Below are positions 9,164 through 17,190 of a stretch of DNA of 64,000 nt, in pieces (the stretch's first letter is position 1; every line of letters begins with the position of its first letter). This DNA comes from JBGAPI01 sp044221335 (lineage in GTDB: Bacteria > Pseudomonadota > Gammaproteobacteria > Xanthomonadales > Ahniellaceae). Location of the stretch: assembly GCA_044221335.1 (NCBI GenBank), contig JBGAPI010000017.1, forward strand, positions 31,390-95,389. The letters are read 5' to 3'. Below the pieces are notes generated by a model. That model was not told where the DNA came from. It was given only the letters and a program-made list of their open reading frames with translations, and did no database searches. The position numbers and the translations under genes are program-made.

Positions 9164-12100
9164 TGCGCGGATTCCGATCGTTCGATGCGCCGGTAGCGCC
9201 GCTGCCCGGCTGTCGACAACGCGCCCTCAGCACTCACCAGCGCCGCCGCGTTCCGCCCCGTCTGCTTGATCGCGTACAGCGCGTCGTCCGCCGCGGCCAT
9301 CGCCGACTCGAAGTCGCGGCCGGCGGCGGGATCGGGGAAGCCGACCGCGCCGAGGGAGACGGTGATGTCGAGGCGGAGGCCGCCCGCTTCGATCGGGGCG
9401 TCGGAGATCTCGTGCAGCAGGCGCTCGATCAGGCCCGCGTACTCGGCCGGTTCGAGATCCCGCAGGATCAGCAGGAATTCCTCGCCGCCCATCCGGCCGA
9501 CGAAGTCGGAGCGGCGCTGGAAGCCCGCCAGCCGCCTCGCGATCTCCACCAGCACGCGATCGCCGATGGCATGGCCGTAGCTGTCGTTGACCCGCTTGAA
9601 GAAGTCGATGTCGGCCAGCACCAGCAGGGCGCGGGCGTGGGACGCGCCGGCCTCGATCCGGCGCAGGATCCGGTCGGGTTCCCCACGGGTCTGCTCGGCG
9701 AACGCGCGGCGGTTGGACAGGCCGGTGAGCGGGTCGGTCAGAGAGGCGCGTTCCAGCCGGGCCATCGCCTCCTCGAGGTCGGCGGTGCGCGATTCGACGA
9801 TGCGGGCGAGCTCGGCCGCACGACGTTCGCTGCGGTAGGCGCGCAGTCGCCCCGCGGAGACGCCGGCGGCGATCAGCAGAAGGGCGGCGGCGGCCAGGAT
9901 CCAAGGGCTCTGCCACCAGGGCGAGCGCACGCTGAAGCGGAACTGCTGCGGGCCGTAGATCAGGCCGTCGGCATCGCGCGCGCTGAGCTCGAAGGTGTAG
10001 CTCCCGGGAGGCAGTCGCTCGTAGCGCGCCTGCGCCTGCGGCTGCCAGTCTCCGCCGACGCTGTAGGGGCCGGCCAGTCGCGCGCGGTAGCGGATCCGCT
10101 GCTCGCGCTCGAAGCTCAGCAGTCGATAGTCGAAGTGGAGGCTGTTGCGTTCGGCCGCCAGCGCGACGCCGTCGGCGAGCAGGGCGCCGTCGATGTCGCT
10201 GGCGGCCACGATGTCGAGCCGCGCCGACTCGGTCTGCGGCAGCTCCGATTCCGGCTCGAAGGCCATCAGGCCGAGCGAGGTCGAGGCGTAGACGTGATCC
10301 TGCTCGTCGACCAGCAGGTTGGCGCCGGAGCGCAGCTGGGCGGCCGCGAGGCCGTCGGCGCGGTCGTAGCGATCCCCATCGATGACGCCGTCGTGGTCGG
10401 CGAGGCTGGAAGGAAAGCGCAGGGCGACGGTCGAGCCGAACACCCATGCCCGGTGACGGCCATCGACCGCGATGCCGTGCACCATGCCGATATCCTGCCG
10501 GAACGACAGCCGTCGGCAGGCAGCGGGTTCCGACAGGTCCGCCCGCGCGACGCCGTCTGCCAGGCCGAGCCAGAGCAGGCGGCGCTGCGGCTGCTGTTCG
10601 AGGGTCAAGGTACGCACCAGGTCCTTGCCTATGCACGGAAACGCGATGGGCTCGATCCGTCCGTCGCCGTCGATCCGGCTGACGCCGCGATCGCTCGACA
10701 TCCAGATCACGCGACCGAGGTCGTCCGAGGTCATTGCCGTCACCTGGCTGCGGTCGTCCGACTCGCCGGGCAGATTCGCCCGCACCAGGCCGTCGCGCGC
10801 GCTCCAGCGCGCCAGCCCGTGTCCGGTGCCGAACCAGACCGTGGGATTCGCGCCGCCGAGGGCGGCGATCTGGTTGACTCCGACCGCAGGCAGGGCGGAG
10901 TTGTCGATGTTGAATTCGCTGACCGTACCCGTGCCGGTGACCCGCAACGCCTGCCGGTCGGTCGCGATCCACAAGGCGCCGTCGCCGGCGAGTTGCACGT
11001 CCTTGACCGTGCGGTCGCCGTAGGGCGGGGGAACGAAGTCCTCCCAGCGACCCTGGTGCCAGCGCCGAGCGCCGCGCGCCGTGCCGATCCAGATCGAGCG
11101 GCTGCCGTCGGGAAACCGGCTCTGGCCGATGCCATAGACGTTGCGATCGGGCAGCCCGAAGCGCTCGTCGAGCGCGATGAACTGGCCCGGGTCGCGGCGG
11201 GCGATGCCGGCATCGATGCTGCCGATCCACAGGGTACGGCGGGTGCTGCCTACGGTGGAGATCAGCAGGGCCTGGGTGTCGTTGCTCGGCAGGCCGCTGG
11301 TCGTGCCCTGCAGCAGCCAGCTGCCGTCGGTGCGGAAGGTGGCGAGACCGCCGGGGCGAAGTGTCGCGTAGAGCTGCGGCACGCCGTTCTGCGAGACGGC
11401 CGGCTGGAAGGCGAACACCATCGCGGTCGGGAATCCGTTGCCGGCGCCGTAGGCGACCAGCCGCTCGCCGTCCCAGCGGGCGAGGCCGCGGCCGCAGCCG
11501 ATCCACAGGTCCTCGTCGTCGCGGCCGCCCCAGGTCACGAGCGCGCGCACCGCGTCGTTCGGCAGGCCGTCGGATTTTCCGAGGTGGATCGCCGCGCGTT
11601 CGGGCGCCTCCGACAGCGGGCGGTCGATCCGGCGCACGCCGTCGAACACCGTGCCGAGCCAGAGCACGTCCACGCCCTTGACCCGGCCCGGGAGCACGCG
11701 GTATGCGGCGATCCCGTCCGCCGCGGCCAGCGGCGTGCAGCGGTCGGCGTCGCACAGCCGCACGCCGGCGCTGCCCGCGACCCAGAGGCGCGCGGCGTCC
11801 GCCGGCTGCAGGTCGGAAACCTCGTCTTCCGCCGACGCTCCGTCGGGTTGTCGCCACTGGCCGCTGCGGGGGTCGCGGTGCCACAGGCCGAGCCCGTCGA
11901 TGCCGGCCCACAGCCCGCCCGCGGCGTCGGCGCGCAGCGCGCGCACCGGCGCGCGCGTCAGCTGCGGCAGCGCGACCGGTTGCCAGCGGATGCCGTCGTA
12001 GCGCGACAGGCCGACCTCGGTACCCGCGTAGACGAAGCCGTCGCGGCCCTGCGCAAGGGACAGGATCGACAGGTTGGACAGGCCGTCGGAACTGCTGAAG

Positions 12101-12255
12101 TGGCGATACGTCCGCCAGAAGAATTCGGTGCCGACGGTCTGGGGCGGGCCCGCGGCGGCGGCCGGTTGCGCGCCGGCGCGCGGGATCGCGCCGGGGAGCG
12201 CGGCGACGAGCAGCGCAGTGGCGAGCCAGGGGCGCATGCGCGGATTGTGGCGCAT
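9160..12255 (-). CDS. Membrane diguanylate cyclase with periplasmic two-component-regulator-type propeller
   Basis: A 1031-residue protein. In order: signal peptide (MRPWLATALLVAALPGAIPR, then AGA); a long periplasmic series of propeller repeats of the hybrid-sensor type (VWFGTGHGLARW, LWIGSIDAGIARRD); a Y_Y_Y-like domain before the membrane (LPPGSYTFELSARDADG); one membrane helix about 778-797; a short coiled segment; and a C-terminal GGDEF domain (DPLTGLSNRRAF, active site GGEEF about residue 921). An RxxD inhibition site (RRSD) sits five residues before GGEEF, so product feedback is expected. It should make c-di-GMP in response to an unknown periplasmic signal. An ATG 18 nt downstream is an alternative start. 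Confidence 0.92.
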   Translation of the reverse strand: MRHNPRMRPWLATALLVAALPGAIPRAGAQPAAAAGPPQTVGTEFFWRTYRHFSSSDGLSNLSILSLAQGRDGFVYAGTEVGLSRYDGIRWQPVALPQLTRAPVRALRADAAGGLWAGIDGLGLWHRDPRSGQWRQPDGASAEDEVSDLQPADAARLWVAGSAGVRLCDADRCTPLAAADGIAAYRVLPGRVKGVDVLWLGTVFDGVRRIDRPLSEAPERAAIHLGKSDGLPNDAVRALVTWGGRDDEDLWIGCGRGLARWDGERLVAYGAGNGFPTAMVFAFQPAVSQNGVPQLYATLRPGGLATFRTDGSWLLQGTTSGLPSNDTQALLISTVGSTRRTLWIGSIDAGIARRDPGQFIALDERFGLPDRNVYGIGQSRFPDGSRSIWIGTARGARRWHQGRWEDFVPPPYGDRTVKDVQLAGDGALWIATDRQALRVTGTGTVSEFNIDNSALPAVGVNQIAALGGANPTVWFGTGHGLARWSARDGLVRANLPGESDDRSQVTAMTSDDLGRVIWMSSDRGVSRIDGDGRIEPIAFPCIGKDLVRTLTLEQQPQRRLLWLGLADGVARADLSEPAACRRLSFRQDIGMVHGIAVDGRHRAWVFGSTVALRFPSSLADHDGVIDGDRYDRADGLAAAQLRSGANLLVDEQDHVYASTSLGLMAFEPESELPQTESARLDIVAASDIDGALLADGVALAAERNSLHFDYRLLSFEREQRIRYRARLAGPYSVGGDWQPQAQARYERLPPGSYTFELSARDADGLIYGPQQFRFSVRSPWWQSPWILAAAALLLIAAGVSAGRLRAYRSERRAAELARIVESRTADLEEAMARLERASLTDPLTGLSNRRAFAEQTRGEPDRILRRIEAGASHARALLVLADIDFFKRVNDSYGHAIGDRVLVEIARRLAGFQRRSDFVGRMGGEEFLLILRDLEPAEYAGLIERLLHEISDAPIEAGGLRLDITVSLGAVGFPDPAAGRDFESAMAAADDALYAIKQTGRNAAALVSAEGALSTAGQRRYRRIERSESAQ

Positions 12256-12479
12256 TGCGCCGGAGGAGGGACGAGGGCGATCCGCGGTTTCGGGCGCCTT
12301 GCCCGCTCGTTCCGCGCCTCGTGCCCTCTCCCCGACAGCGCCGGGACGGAGGGGCGTCGTTGCGGCATGCCACGCCGACCATCGTGCCGACGGGGCGGGC
12401 CGGACGCCAAGCCCACGGCCGCGCCCCGGCGTCGCCGGGACGCTATGCGCGGGTCATCGCCGACCGTCGGCGGATGCCG

Positions 12480-13658
12480 TCACTGGCCGCTGGTGATGGT
12501 GGTCCAGGCGCGCACGCGCTGGCGGCTGTCGTCGTCGGCGAGGGTCTTGGGGTCGACCAGCTTGGCGAGGACCTCCGCCGGCGGGTAGATGCCCGGGTCG
12601 TTGCGGACCTTCTCGTCGACCAGGTCGCGCGCCTTCGCGTTGCAGTTGGCGTAGCCGACGGTGTTGCTGATCGGCGCGATCACGTCGGGTCGCAGCAGGA
12701 AGTTGATGAACTGGTGGGCGTTGCCCGGATGCGGAGCATCGGCCGGAATCGCCGCGGAGTCCATCGACCGGGTCGCGCCTTCCTTGGGGATGGCGAAGCC
12801 GATCTGCACGCCGTTGGCCGCCTCGGCGGCGCGGTTTCGCGCCTGCACCACGTCGCCGGAATAGCCCATCGCGATGCAGATCTCGCCATTGGCGAGGTCG
12901 TCGATGTACTTCGAGGAATTGAAGTAGCGCACGAACGGCCGGATGCCGGCGAACAGCTTCCGGGTCGCCTCGAGGTTCTCGGGGTTGGTCGCGTTCGGAT
13001 CGCGGCCGAGGTAGATCAGCGCGGCGTAGAAGCCTTCCTGCTCGTCGTCGAGGAGGGCGATGCCGCAGTCCTTCAGCTTCGCCGCGGTCTTCGGGTCGAA
13101 CAGCACCGACCAGCTGTCGATGGTCGCGTTGTCCCCGAGGCGCTTCCTGATCGCCGCGACGTTGTAGCCGATGCCCGTCGTGCCCCACATGTAGGGCATC
13201 AGGTGGGCGTTGCCGGGGTCCGCATCGGCGACGCCCGCGAGGTTGGCCGGGTCGAGGTTCCCCCAGTTGCCGAGCTTGGTCTTGTCGAGCTCGCGATAGA
13301 GCTTCTGCCGGATATGGCGCTGCGCGAACGGCCGCACGGTCGGGAACACCAGATCGTAGCCGCTGCCCCCGGTGGTCAGCTTGGCGTCGAGCGTCTCGTT
13401 CTTGTCGTAGACGTCATAGACGACCTTGATGCCGGTCTCCTTGGAAAAGCGCTCGATGGTGTCCGGCGCGACGTAGTCGGACCAGTTGTAGACGTTGAGG
13501 ACCTTCTCTTCGGCTTCCGCGGGCTTGGCGGATTCGGCCGGCTTCGTCGGTTCCGCGGGTCGGGCGGCATCGGCGGAAGGTGCAGGCGGCGGAGCCGATC
13601 CGCCGCAGGCGGACAGCGCGATGGTGGCGGCGAGCAGCAGCAGGGCACGCGGATTCAT
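12480..13658 (-). CDS. PotF/SpuD-like polyamine-binding lipoprotein
   Basis: A 392-residue periplasmic solute-binding protein. The signal peptide ends in the lipobox LSAC (Cys about 18), followed by a Pro/Ala/Lys linker of about 30 residues. The mature domain opens with LNVYNWSDYVAPDTIERF, the PotF hallmark, and carries GYDLVFPT, LMPYMWGTTGIGYN and CIAMGYSGDVVQARNRA. PotF-type proteins deliver putrescine or spermidine to an ABC transporter. No potG, potH or potI gene is near, so it works with a transporter elsewhere or as a sensor. E. coli PotF is soluble; lipid anchoring here is inferred from the lipobox. Confidence 0.88.
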   Translation of the reverse strand: MNPRALLLLAATIALSACGGSAPPPAPSADAARPAEPTKPAESAKPAEAEEKVLNVYNWSDYVAPDTIERFSKETGIKVVYDVYDKNETLDAKLTTGGSGYDLVFPTVRPFAQRHIRQKLYRELDKTKLGNWGNLDPANLAGVADADPGNAHLMPYMWGTTGIGYNVAAIRKRLGDNATIDSWSVLFDPKTAAKLKDCGIALLDDEQEGFYAALIYLGRDPNATNPENLEATRKLFAGIRPFVRYFNSSKYIDDLANGEICIAMGYSGDVVQARNRAAEAANGVQIGFAIPKEGATRSMDSAAIPADAPHPGNAHQFINFLLRPDVIAPISNTVGYANCNAKARDLVDEKVRNDPGIYPPAEVLAKLVDPKTLADDDSRQRVRAWTTITSGQ

Positions 13659-13717
13659 GGGCGGGGCCTCGCGACGGTGGGAATTCCAGGGCGGTCGATC
13701 ATCGCAGAATTCGTTCC

Positions 13718-13740
13718 CGTCATTGCGAGCGCGGCGAAGC
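13718..13740. repeat. Partial copy of the CGTCATTGCGAGCG dispersed repeat
   Basis: CGTCATTGCGAGCGCGGCGAAGC matches the left arm of the element at 16075-16186 and the start of 63926-64000. A poor right arm (GGATTGCTGCGCCGTGATGG) follows about 50 bp on. It lies upstream of the potF-like gene. Confidence 0.6.
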
Positions 13741-13830
13741 GGTTCCCTGCCATCGCTCCGTCCCGGGCCGGTCGACTCCTTGGCGCAGGATTGCTGCGCC
13801 GTGATGGCGCGCGCGACGGCGACCCGTGCG

Positions 13831-14358
13831 TCACTTCCTGACGTAGTCGACCGTCGCCGCCTTCACCCACTTGCCGTCCCGGTCGGCGAATTCGACGAGC
13901 ATCGTGCGACCGGGCGAGTGGGCGAGGTCGAAGGTGAAGCGCATCGACATCGAGCCGGCCGGGGAATTGGAAAGGCCGATCCAGGTCCAGCGGTCGCCGT
14001 CGATCGTCCCGGTCGCCGTCAGCGCCATGCCGGTGCTGTCGAAGCCGCGCAGCGAATAGGCCCGGCTCACCCCGTCGTAGCCGATCAGGTAACTGGCCTC
14101 GATCTTGCCGGACGCGTCCGTGGTGGTTTCTCGGCACAGGACGGCGGTCTTGCCGGCCTGCCATTCGCAGGTTTCGCTGCCGCTGAGCTTGCCGAATTCC
14201 TGGTTCTGGTCGGCACGCGATTCGCCGGATTCCTTCCAGGTGCCGATGAAGTAGGCGAGGCGCTTCGCGGGGGCGTCCTCGGCGGCCGAATCGGCCGCGA
14301 GGGCGGGGGACAGTGCGGCCGCCGCGGCGAGGGCGCAAAAGAGTGGTGTGGCGTTCAT
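13831..14358 (-). CDS. Exported lipocalin-like protein (DUF1579-type), unknown function
   Basis: A 175-residue protein with a cleavable signal peptide (MNATPLFCALAAAAALSPALA-AD). The mature part reads as a small beta-barrel: LAYFIGTWKESGES, SGSETCEWQAGKTAV, ETTTDASGKIEASYLIGYD, STGMALTATGTIDGDRWTWIG. The GTW opening and order of beta strands resemble DUF1579/lipocalin-like proteins; the family call is tentative. It lies 55 bp downstream of another exported unknown in the same direction. Confidence 0.6.
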   Translation of the reverse strand: MNATPLFCALAAAAALSPALAADSAAEDAPAKRLAYFIGTWKESGESRADQNQEFGKLSGSETCEWQAGKTAVLCRETTTDASGKIEASYLIGYDGVSRAYSLRGFDSTGMALTATGTIDGDRWTWIGLSNSPAGSMSMRFTFDLAHSPGRTMLVEFADRDGKWVKAATVDYVRK

Positions 14359-14413
14359 GGGGACTCCATCGGGATCGCGATTCGAGGCCGCGGGCAGCGG
14401 CGCGAGCGCCGCT

Positions 14414-15127
14414 CTACGGCTTGCTGCAGAGCTTCAGGTTGGCGCGGGTCGCCTTGATCACCGGCAACCAGTCGTACTGGTCCGATGGCGGGATTTCCGC
14501 GGCGAGCTCGTCGTCGGTCTTCGCGGCTTCCTCCCGCAGCGGGTCGAGCGTGGCGAGGCAGTCGGCCGGCTTGCCCAGCTTGAACTGGGTGATGGCGAGG
14601 TCGTTGAGGATCCAGCGCCGCTCGATTTCGCCGACGAGGTCGGCGCACTCGGCCAGGATCGGCGGCAGCAGGGTGACGGCGACGTCGTACTTCTTCTGGT
14701 CGTAGTACTGCTTGAAGCGCTTGCGGCCGTCCTGGCGCGCGGCGGGGGTACACGCGGCGACCGGCAGTCGATAGCTGCCCTCGAAGGTCGCTCGCATGCC
14801 GCACCAGTCGCGACAGGAGGCGGATCCGTCGGTGCTGACGTCGATCTGCCGGTTGTTCAGCGCGAAGCGGACGGTGCAGGCAGGAGCATCCGTCGCGCCT
14901 TCGATCGTCGCGACGCCGTCGCGGATCTCGCCTTCCACGGCACAGGTGTGGGCGTTGGCGCCCACCGTCTCGATCGTGAACTTCTGCACGCCCTGTTCGA
15001 GGGAGGCGACGATCAGGTCGCCATGGCTGTGCTCGAACACGTAGTCGCCGGGCGGAATGCCGGCGCCTTCGGCCCCGGTGGCGAGTGCAAGCAGCAGGAC
15101 TGGAGCGAGAGCAAGTCGCGGGAACAT
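14414..15127 (-). CDS. Exported protein of unknown function
   Basis: A 237-residue protein. Signal peptide MFPRLALAPVLLLALATGAEGAG; the open frame extends upstream of 15127 but the signal peptide fixes this start. The middle has four cysteines in a short stretch (SCRDWCGMRA plus flanking) suggesting disulfides in the periplasm; the C-terminal third (KKYDVAVTLLPPILAECADL, WILNDLAITQFKLGKPADCL) looks like one or two TPR-type helical hairpins. I do not recognise the family. It starts only 5 bp after the enoyl-CoA hydratase gene ends, so the two are probably co-transcribed. Confidence 0.75.
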   Translation of the reverse strand: MFPRLALAPVLLLALATGAEGAGIPPGDYVFEHSHGDLIVASLEQGVQKFTIETVGANAHTCAVEGEIRDGVATIEGATDAPACTVRFALNNRQIDVSTDGSASCRDWCGMRATFEGSYRLPVAACTPAARQDGRKRFKQYYDQKKYDVAVTLLPPILAECADLVGEIERRWILNDLAITQFKLGKPADCLATLDPLREEAAKTDDELAAEIPPSDQYDWLPVIKATRANLKLCSKP

Positions 15128-15132
15128 GGCGC

Positions 15133-15915
15133 TCAGCGGCCGCTGAACTGGGCTTTGCGCTTCTCGAGGAAGGCCGTGGTGCCCTCGCGCTTGTCCTCGG
15201 TGGCGGCGCATACCGCGAAGGCCTGCGACTCGAATTCGAGTCCGACGTCGATGCCGGATTCGCCGCCGATCAGGATCGCGTCGAGCATGCCGCGCAGGGC
15301 GTGCGGTGCGCTGCCGGCGAGTTGCGCCGCGAGCTTCTCGGTCTCGGCCTCGAGCTCGGCGGCCGCCACCACGCGATTGACCAGGTTGAGCGCCAGGGCG
15401 CGCTCGGCCGCGATGGTCTGGCCGGTGAGGCACAGTTCGATCGCCGCGCTGCGGCCCGCCAGGCGCAACAGTCGCTGGGTGCCGCCGAAGCCGGGGATCA
15501 CGCCGAGGTTGATCTCCGGCTGGCCGAACTTGGCGTTGTCGGCGGCGATCCGGAAGTGGCAGCACATCGCCAGCTCCATGCCGCCCCCGAGGGCGAATCC
15601 ATTGACCGCGGCGATGACCGGCTTACCCAGGCGCTCGACCTTGGCCATCATCCGCTGGCCGAAACGGGAGAATTCCAGGCACTCGACCGGGGTCAGCTGC
15701 GCCAGTTCGCTGATGTCGGCGCCGGCGACGAAGGCCTTCGGTCCGGCACCCTTCAGCACCACCACCCGCACCGCGTCGTTGGTCTTCGCCTGTTCGAACG
15801 CGAGGTCGAGTTCGGCGATGGTCGCGCGGTTCAGGGCATTGAGCTTGTCCGGACGGTTGATGGTGATGTGCCGGATCGAGCCGTGGTCGGCGGTGAGCAG
15901 GTTGTCGAAGGCCAT
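15133..15915 (-). CDS. Enoyl-CoA hydratase/isomerase family protein
   Basis: A 260-residue crotonase-fold enzyme that hydrates trans-2-enoyl-CoA to 3-hydroxyacyl-CoA. Both catalytic glutamates of the hydratase are present, in FALGGGMELAMCC and FGQPEINLGVIPGFGGTQRL, and the oxyanion loop reads AFVAGADISEL. Length is typical. The frame is open far upstream; ATG at 15915 is chosen because MAFDNLLTADHGSIRHITINRP aligns with the family N-terminus. The physiological substrate cannot be told. Confidence 0.92.
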   Translation of the reverse strand: MAFDNLLTADHGSIRHITINRPDKLNALNRATIAELDLAFEQAKTNDAVRVVVLKGAGPKAFVAGADISELAQLTPVECLEFSRFGQRMMAKVERLGKPVIAAVNGFALGGGMELAMCCHFRIAADNAKFGQPEINLGVIPGFGGTQRLLRLAGRSAAIELCLTGQTIAAERALALNLVNRVVAAAELEAETEKLAAQLAGSAPHALRGMLDAILIGGESGIDVGLEFESQAFAVCAATEDKREGTTAFLEKRKAQFSGR

Positions 15916-16074
15916 GGCGTCGCTCGCTGTGGGGGAGGACGATGGTAGCGGGGTCGAGCAGGGCCGAGGGCACGGGTACGGGGGCCGGTTCAGGTCGCGG
16001 CCAGTGTGGCGGGCCGTTGCCAGGGCGTGCGGTCGAGAGCAGGGAACAGGGCGCCGGGTATGGAGAGAGCGGCC

Positions 16075-16186
16075 CGTCAATGCGAGCGCAGCGAAGCAAT
16101 CCAGCGCTTCTGCTCTTCGCCGCGCCAGAGCCAAAGCAACGACGCTGGATTGCTTCGTCGTCGCTGCGCTCCTCCTCGCAATGACG
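16075..16186. repeat. Long inverted-repeat (MITE-like) element with CGTCATTGCGAG termini
   Basis: The left arm 16075-16106 (CGTCAATGCGAGCGCAGCGA, then AGCAATCCAGCG) and the right arm 16143-16186 are inverted copies apart from short insertions in the right arm. Transcription in either direction would give a long hairpin. Partial copies are at 13718 and 63926. It carries no gene. Confidence 0.8.
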
Positions 16187-16286
16187 GGAATGAGGGAATA
16201 CTGACTTTCCTGAGTCCTGAGTCCGGTGCCCTGAGCCCTGAGCAATGGCGAGAGCACCGCCCCGGCCTGAAATCCCAAGCAGATGA

Positions 16287-16315
16287 TTGACTTGCGGGGC
16301 AAACCCCGCCATGAT
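16287..16315 (+). promoter_or_regulatory. rplU promoter with a palindromic spacer
   Basis: TTGACT at 16287-16292 and CATGAT at 16310-16315 are spaced exactly 17 bp. The spacer is filled by the inverted repeat GCGGGG-CAAA-CCCCGC (16294-16309). It is about 90 bp upstream of the rplU start. Confidence 0.65.
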
Positions 16316-16406
16316 TGGCGACCCCCGGTAGGTTTTGGTCGTCCCGAGCTTCGATTCTCGGTGCGTGGAAGCCTGCGGGATCCCAGAAGAACTACAGAGG
16401 TCCATC

Positions 16407-16721
16407 ATGTACGCAGTGTTCAAGACCGGCGGGTTCCAGTACCGCGCCGTGCCCGGAGAGGTGATCCGGGTCCCGACCATCAACGCCGAACCCGGCGCCA
16501 GCGTCAGCATCGGCGAAGTGCTGATGATCGGCGACGGCGACAAGATCGTCATCGGCACCCCGACCGTCGCCGGTGCGAAGGTGGACGCGAAGATCCGCGC
16601 CCACGGCCGCGCCGACAAGGTCCACATCGTCAAGTTCCGTCGCCGCAAGCACTACCGCAAGCAGCAGGGACATCGTCAGAACTACACCGAGATCGAGATC
16701 ACCGCGATCAACGCGGGCTGA
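16407..16721 (+). CDS. rplU: 50S ribosomal protein L21
   Basis: A 104-residue protein, MYAVFKTGGFQYRAVPGEVI to the C-terminus, with the L21 signature KFRRRKHYRKQQGHRQNYTEI. L21 binds domain II of 23S rRNA. ATG at 16407 has AGAGG 8 nt upstream; the frame is open further upstream but lacks L21 similarity. It is the first gene of the conserved rplU-rpmA pair, 13 bp before rpmA. Confidence 0.98.
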   Translation: MYAVFKTGGFQYRAVPGEVIRVPTINAEPGASVSIGEVLMIGDGDKIVIGTPTVAGAKVDAKIRAHGRADKVHIVKFRRRKHYRKQQGHRQNYTEIEITAINAG

Positions 16722-16734
16722 TCGGGAGAACGTC

Positions 16735-16992
16735 ATGGCACACAAAAAAGGCGTAGGCAGTACCCGCAACGGCCGCGATTCGAATCCGAAGTATCTCGGC
16801 GTCAAGCTGTTCGGCGGCCAGGTCGTCGAAGCCGGCAACATCATCGTTCGCCAGCGCGGCACCGAATACCATCCCGGCGTCAACGTCGGCATGGGTCGCG
16901 ACCACACCCTGTTCGCCCTCAAGGACGGCACGGTGGAATTCGCGGTGAAAGGCGCGAAGAACCGCCGCACCGTGAGCGTCAAGACCAACTGA
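16735..16992 (+). CDS. rpmA: 50S ribosomal protein L27
   Basis: An 85-residue protein starting MAHKKGVGSTRNGRDSNPKY, the universal L27 N-terminus that reaches the peptidyl-transferase centre, followed by LGVKLFGGQVVEAGNIIVRQ. A GGGAGAA ribosome site precedes ATG 16735. Two consecutive hairpins follow the stop, so rplU-rpmA is a closed unit and obgE starts separately. Confidence 0.98.
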   Translation: MAHKKGVGSTRNGRDSNPKYLGVKLFGGQVVEAGNIIVRQRGTEYHPGVNVGMGRDHTLFALKDGTVEFAVKGAKNRRTVSVKTN

Positions 16993-16994
16993 GC

Positions 16995-17021
16995 CATTGG
17001 GCCGTCGGCGACGGCCCAATG
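16995..17021 (+). terminator. First hairpin after rpmA
   Basis: CATTGGGCCGTC, loop GGC, GACGGCCCAATG: a perfect 12-bp stem starting 3 bp after the rpmA stop, without a U-tract. It may protect the 3' end or pause polymerase ahead of the next terminator. Confidence 0.6.
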
Positions 17022-17035
17022 CAGTGGCTAGCGAG

Positions 17036-17066
17036 AGCCCCGCTGCGCGGGGCTTTTGCTTTTTTG
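17036..17066 (+). terminator. Intrinsic terminator of rplU-rpmA
   Basis: AGCCCCGC, loop TGC, GCGGGGCT followed by TTTTGCTTTTTT: a classic stem and U-tract. Confidence 0.9.
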
Positions 17067-17190
17067 CAAGGCTGCGCTGCCGAGCGGCGCATTTCGCGAA
17101 TGATTATCCTGTCGCGCGTCCAGCGCTGACGTCCTCGCCCCGAGCCGTCTCCGTTATTCCTCGCGCCCCCCGTCATCAGAGTATCCGAGC

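Larger units (their letters stand above)
15916..16406. other. Intergenic region upstream of rplU with repeats
   Basis: 491 bp without a gene. It holds the 112-bp inverted-repeat element (16075-16186), a short run of CCTGAG repeats (about 16209-16246: TCCTGAGTCCTGAG, then CCCTGAGCCCTGAG), and the rplU promoter at its right end. The CCTGAG run resembles the GGGCCC-type repeats at 36118, 46456 and 51944. Confidence 0.7.

Noticed and set aside
9133..12588. Very long open frame on the plus strand opposite the diguanylate cyclase
   Set aside because: The minus strand encodes a complete propeller-GGDEF protein with clear motifs; the plus frame is Arg/Ala/Gly-rich with no recognisable domain, as expected of antisense frames in GC-rich DNA.
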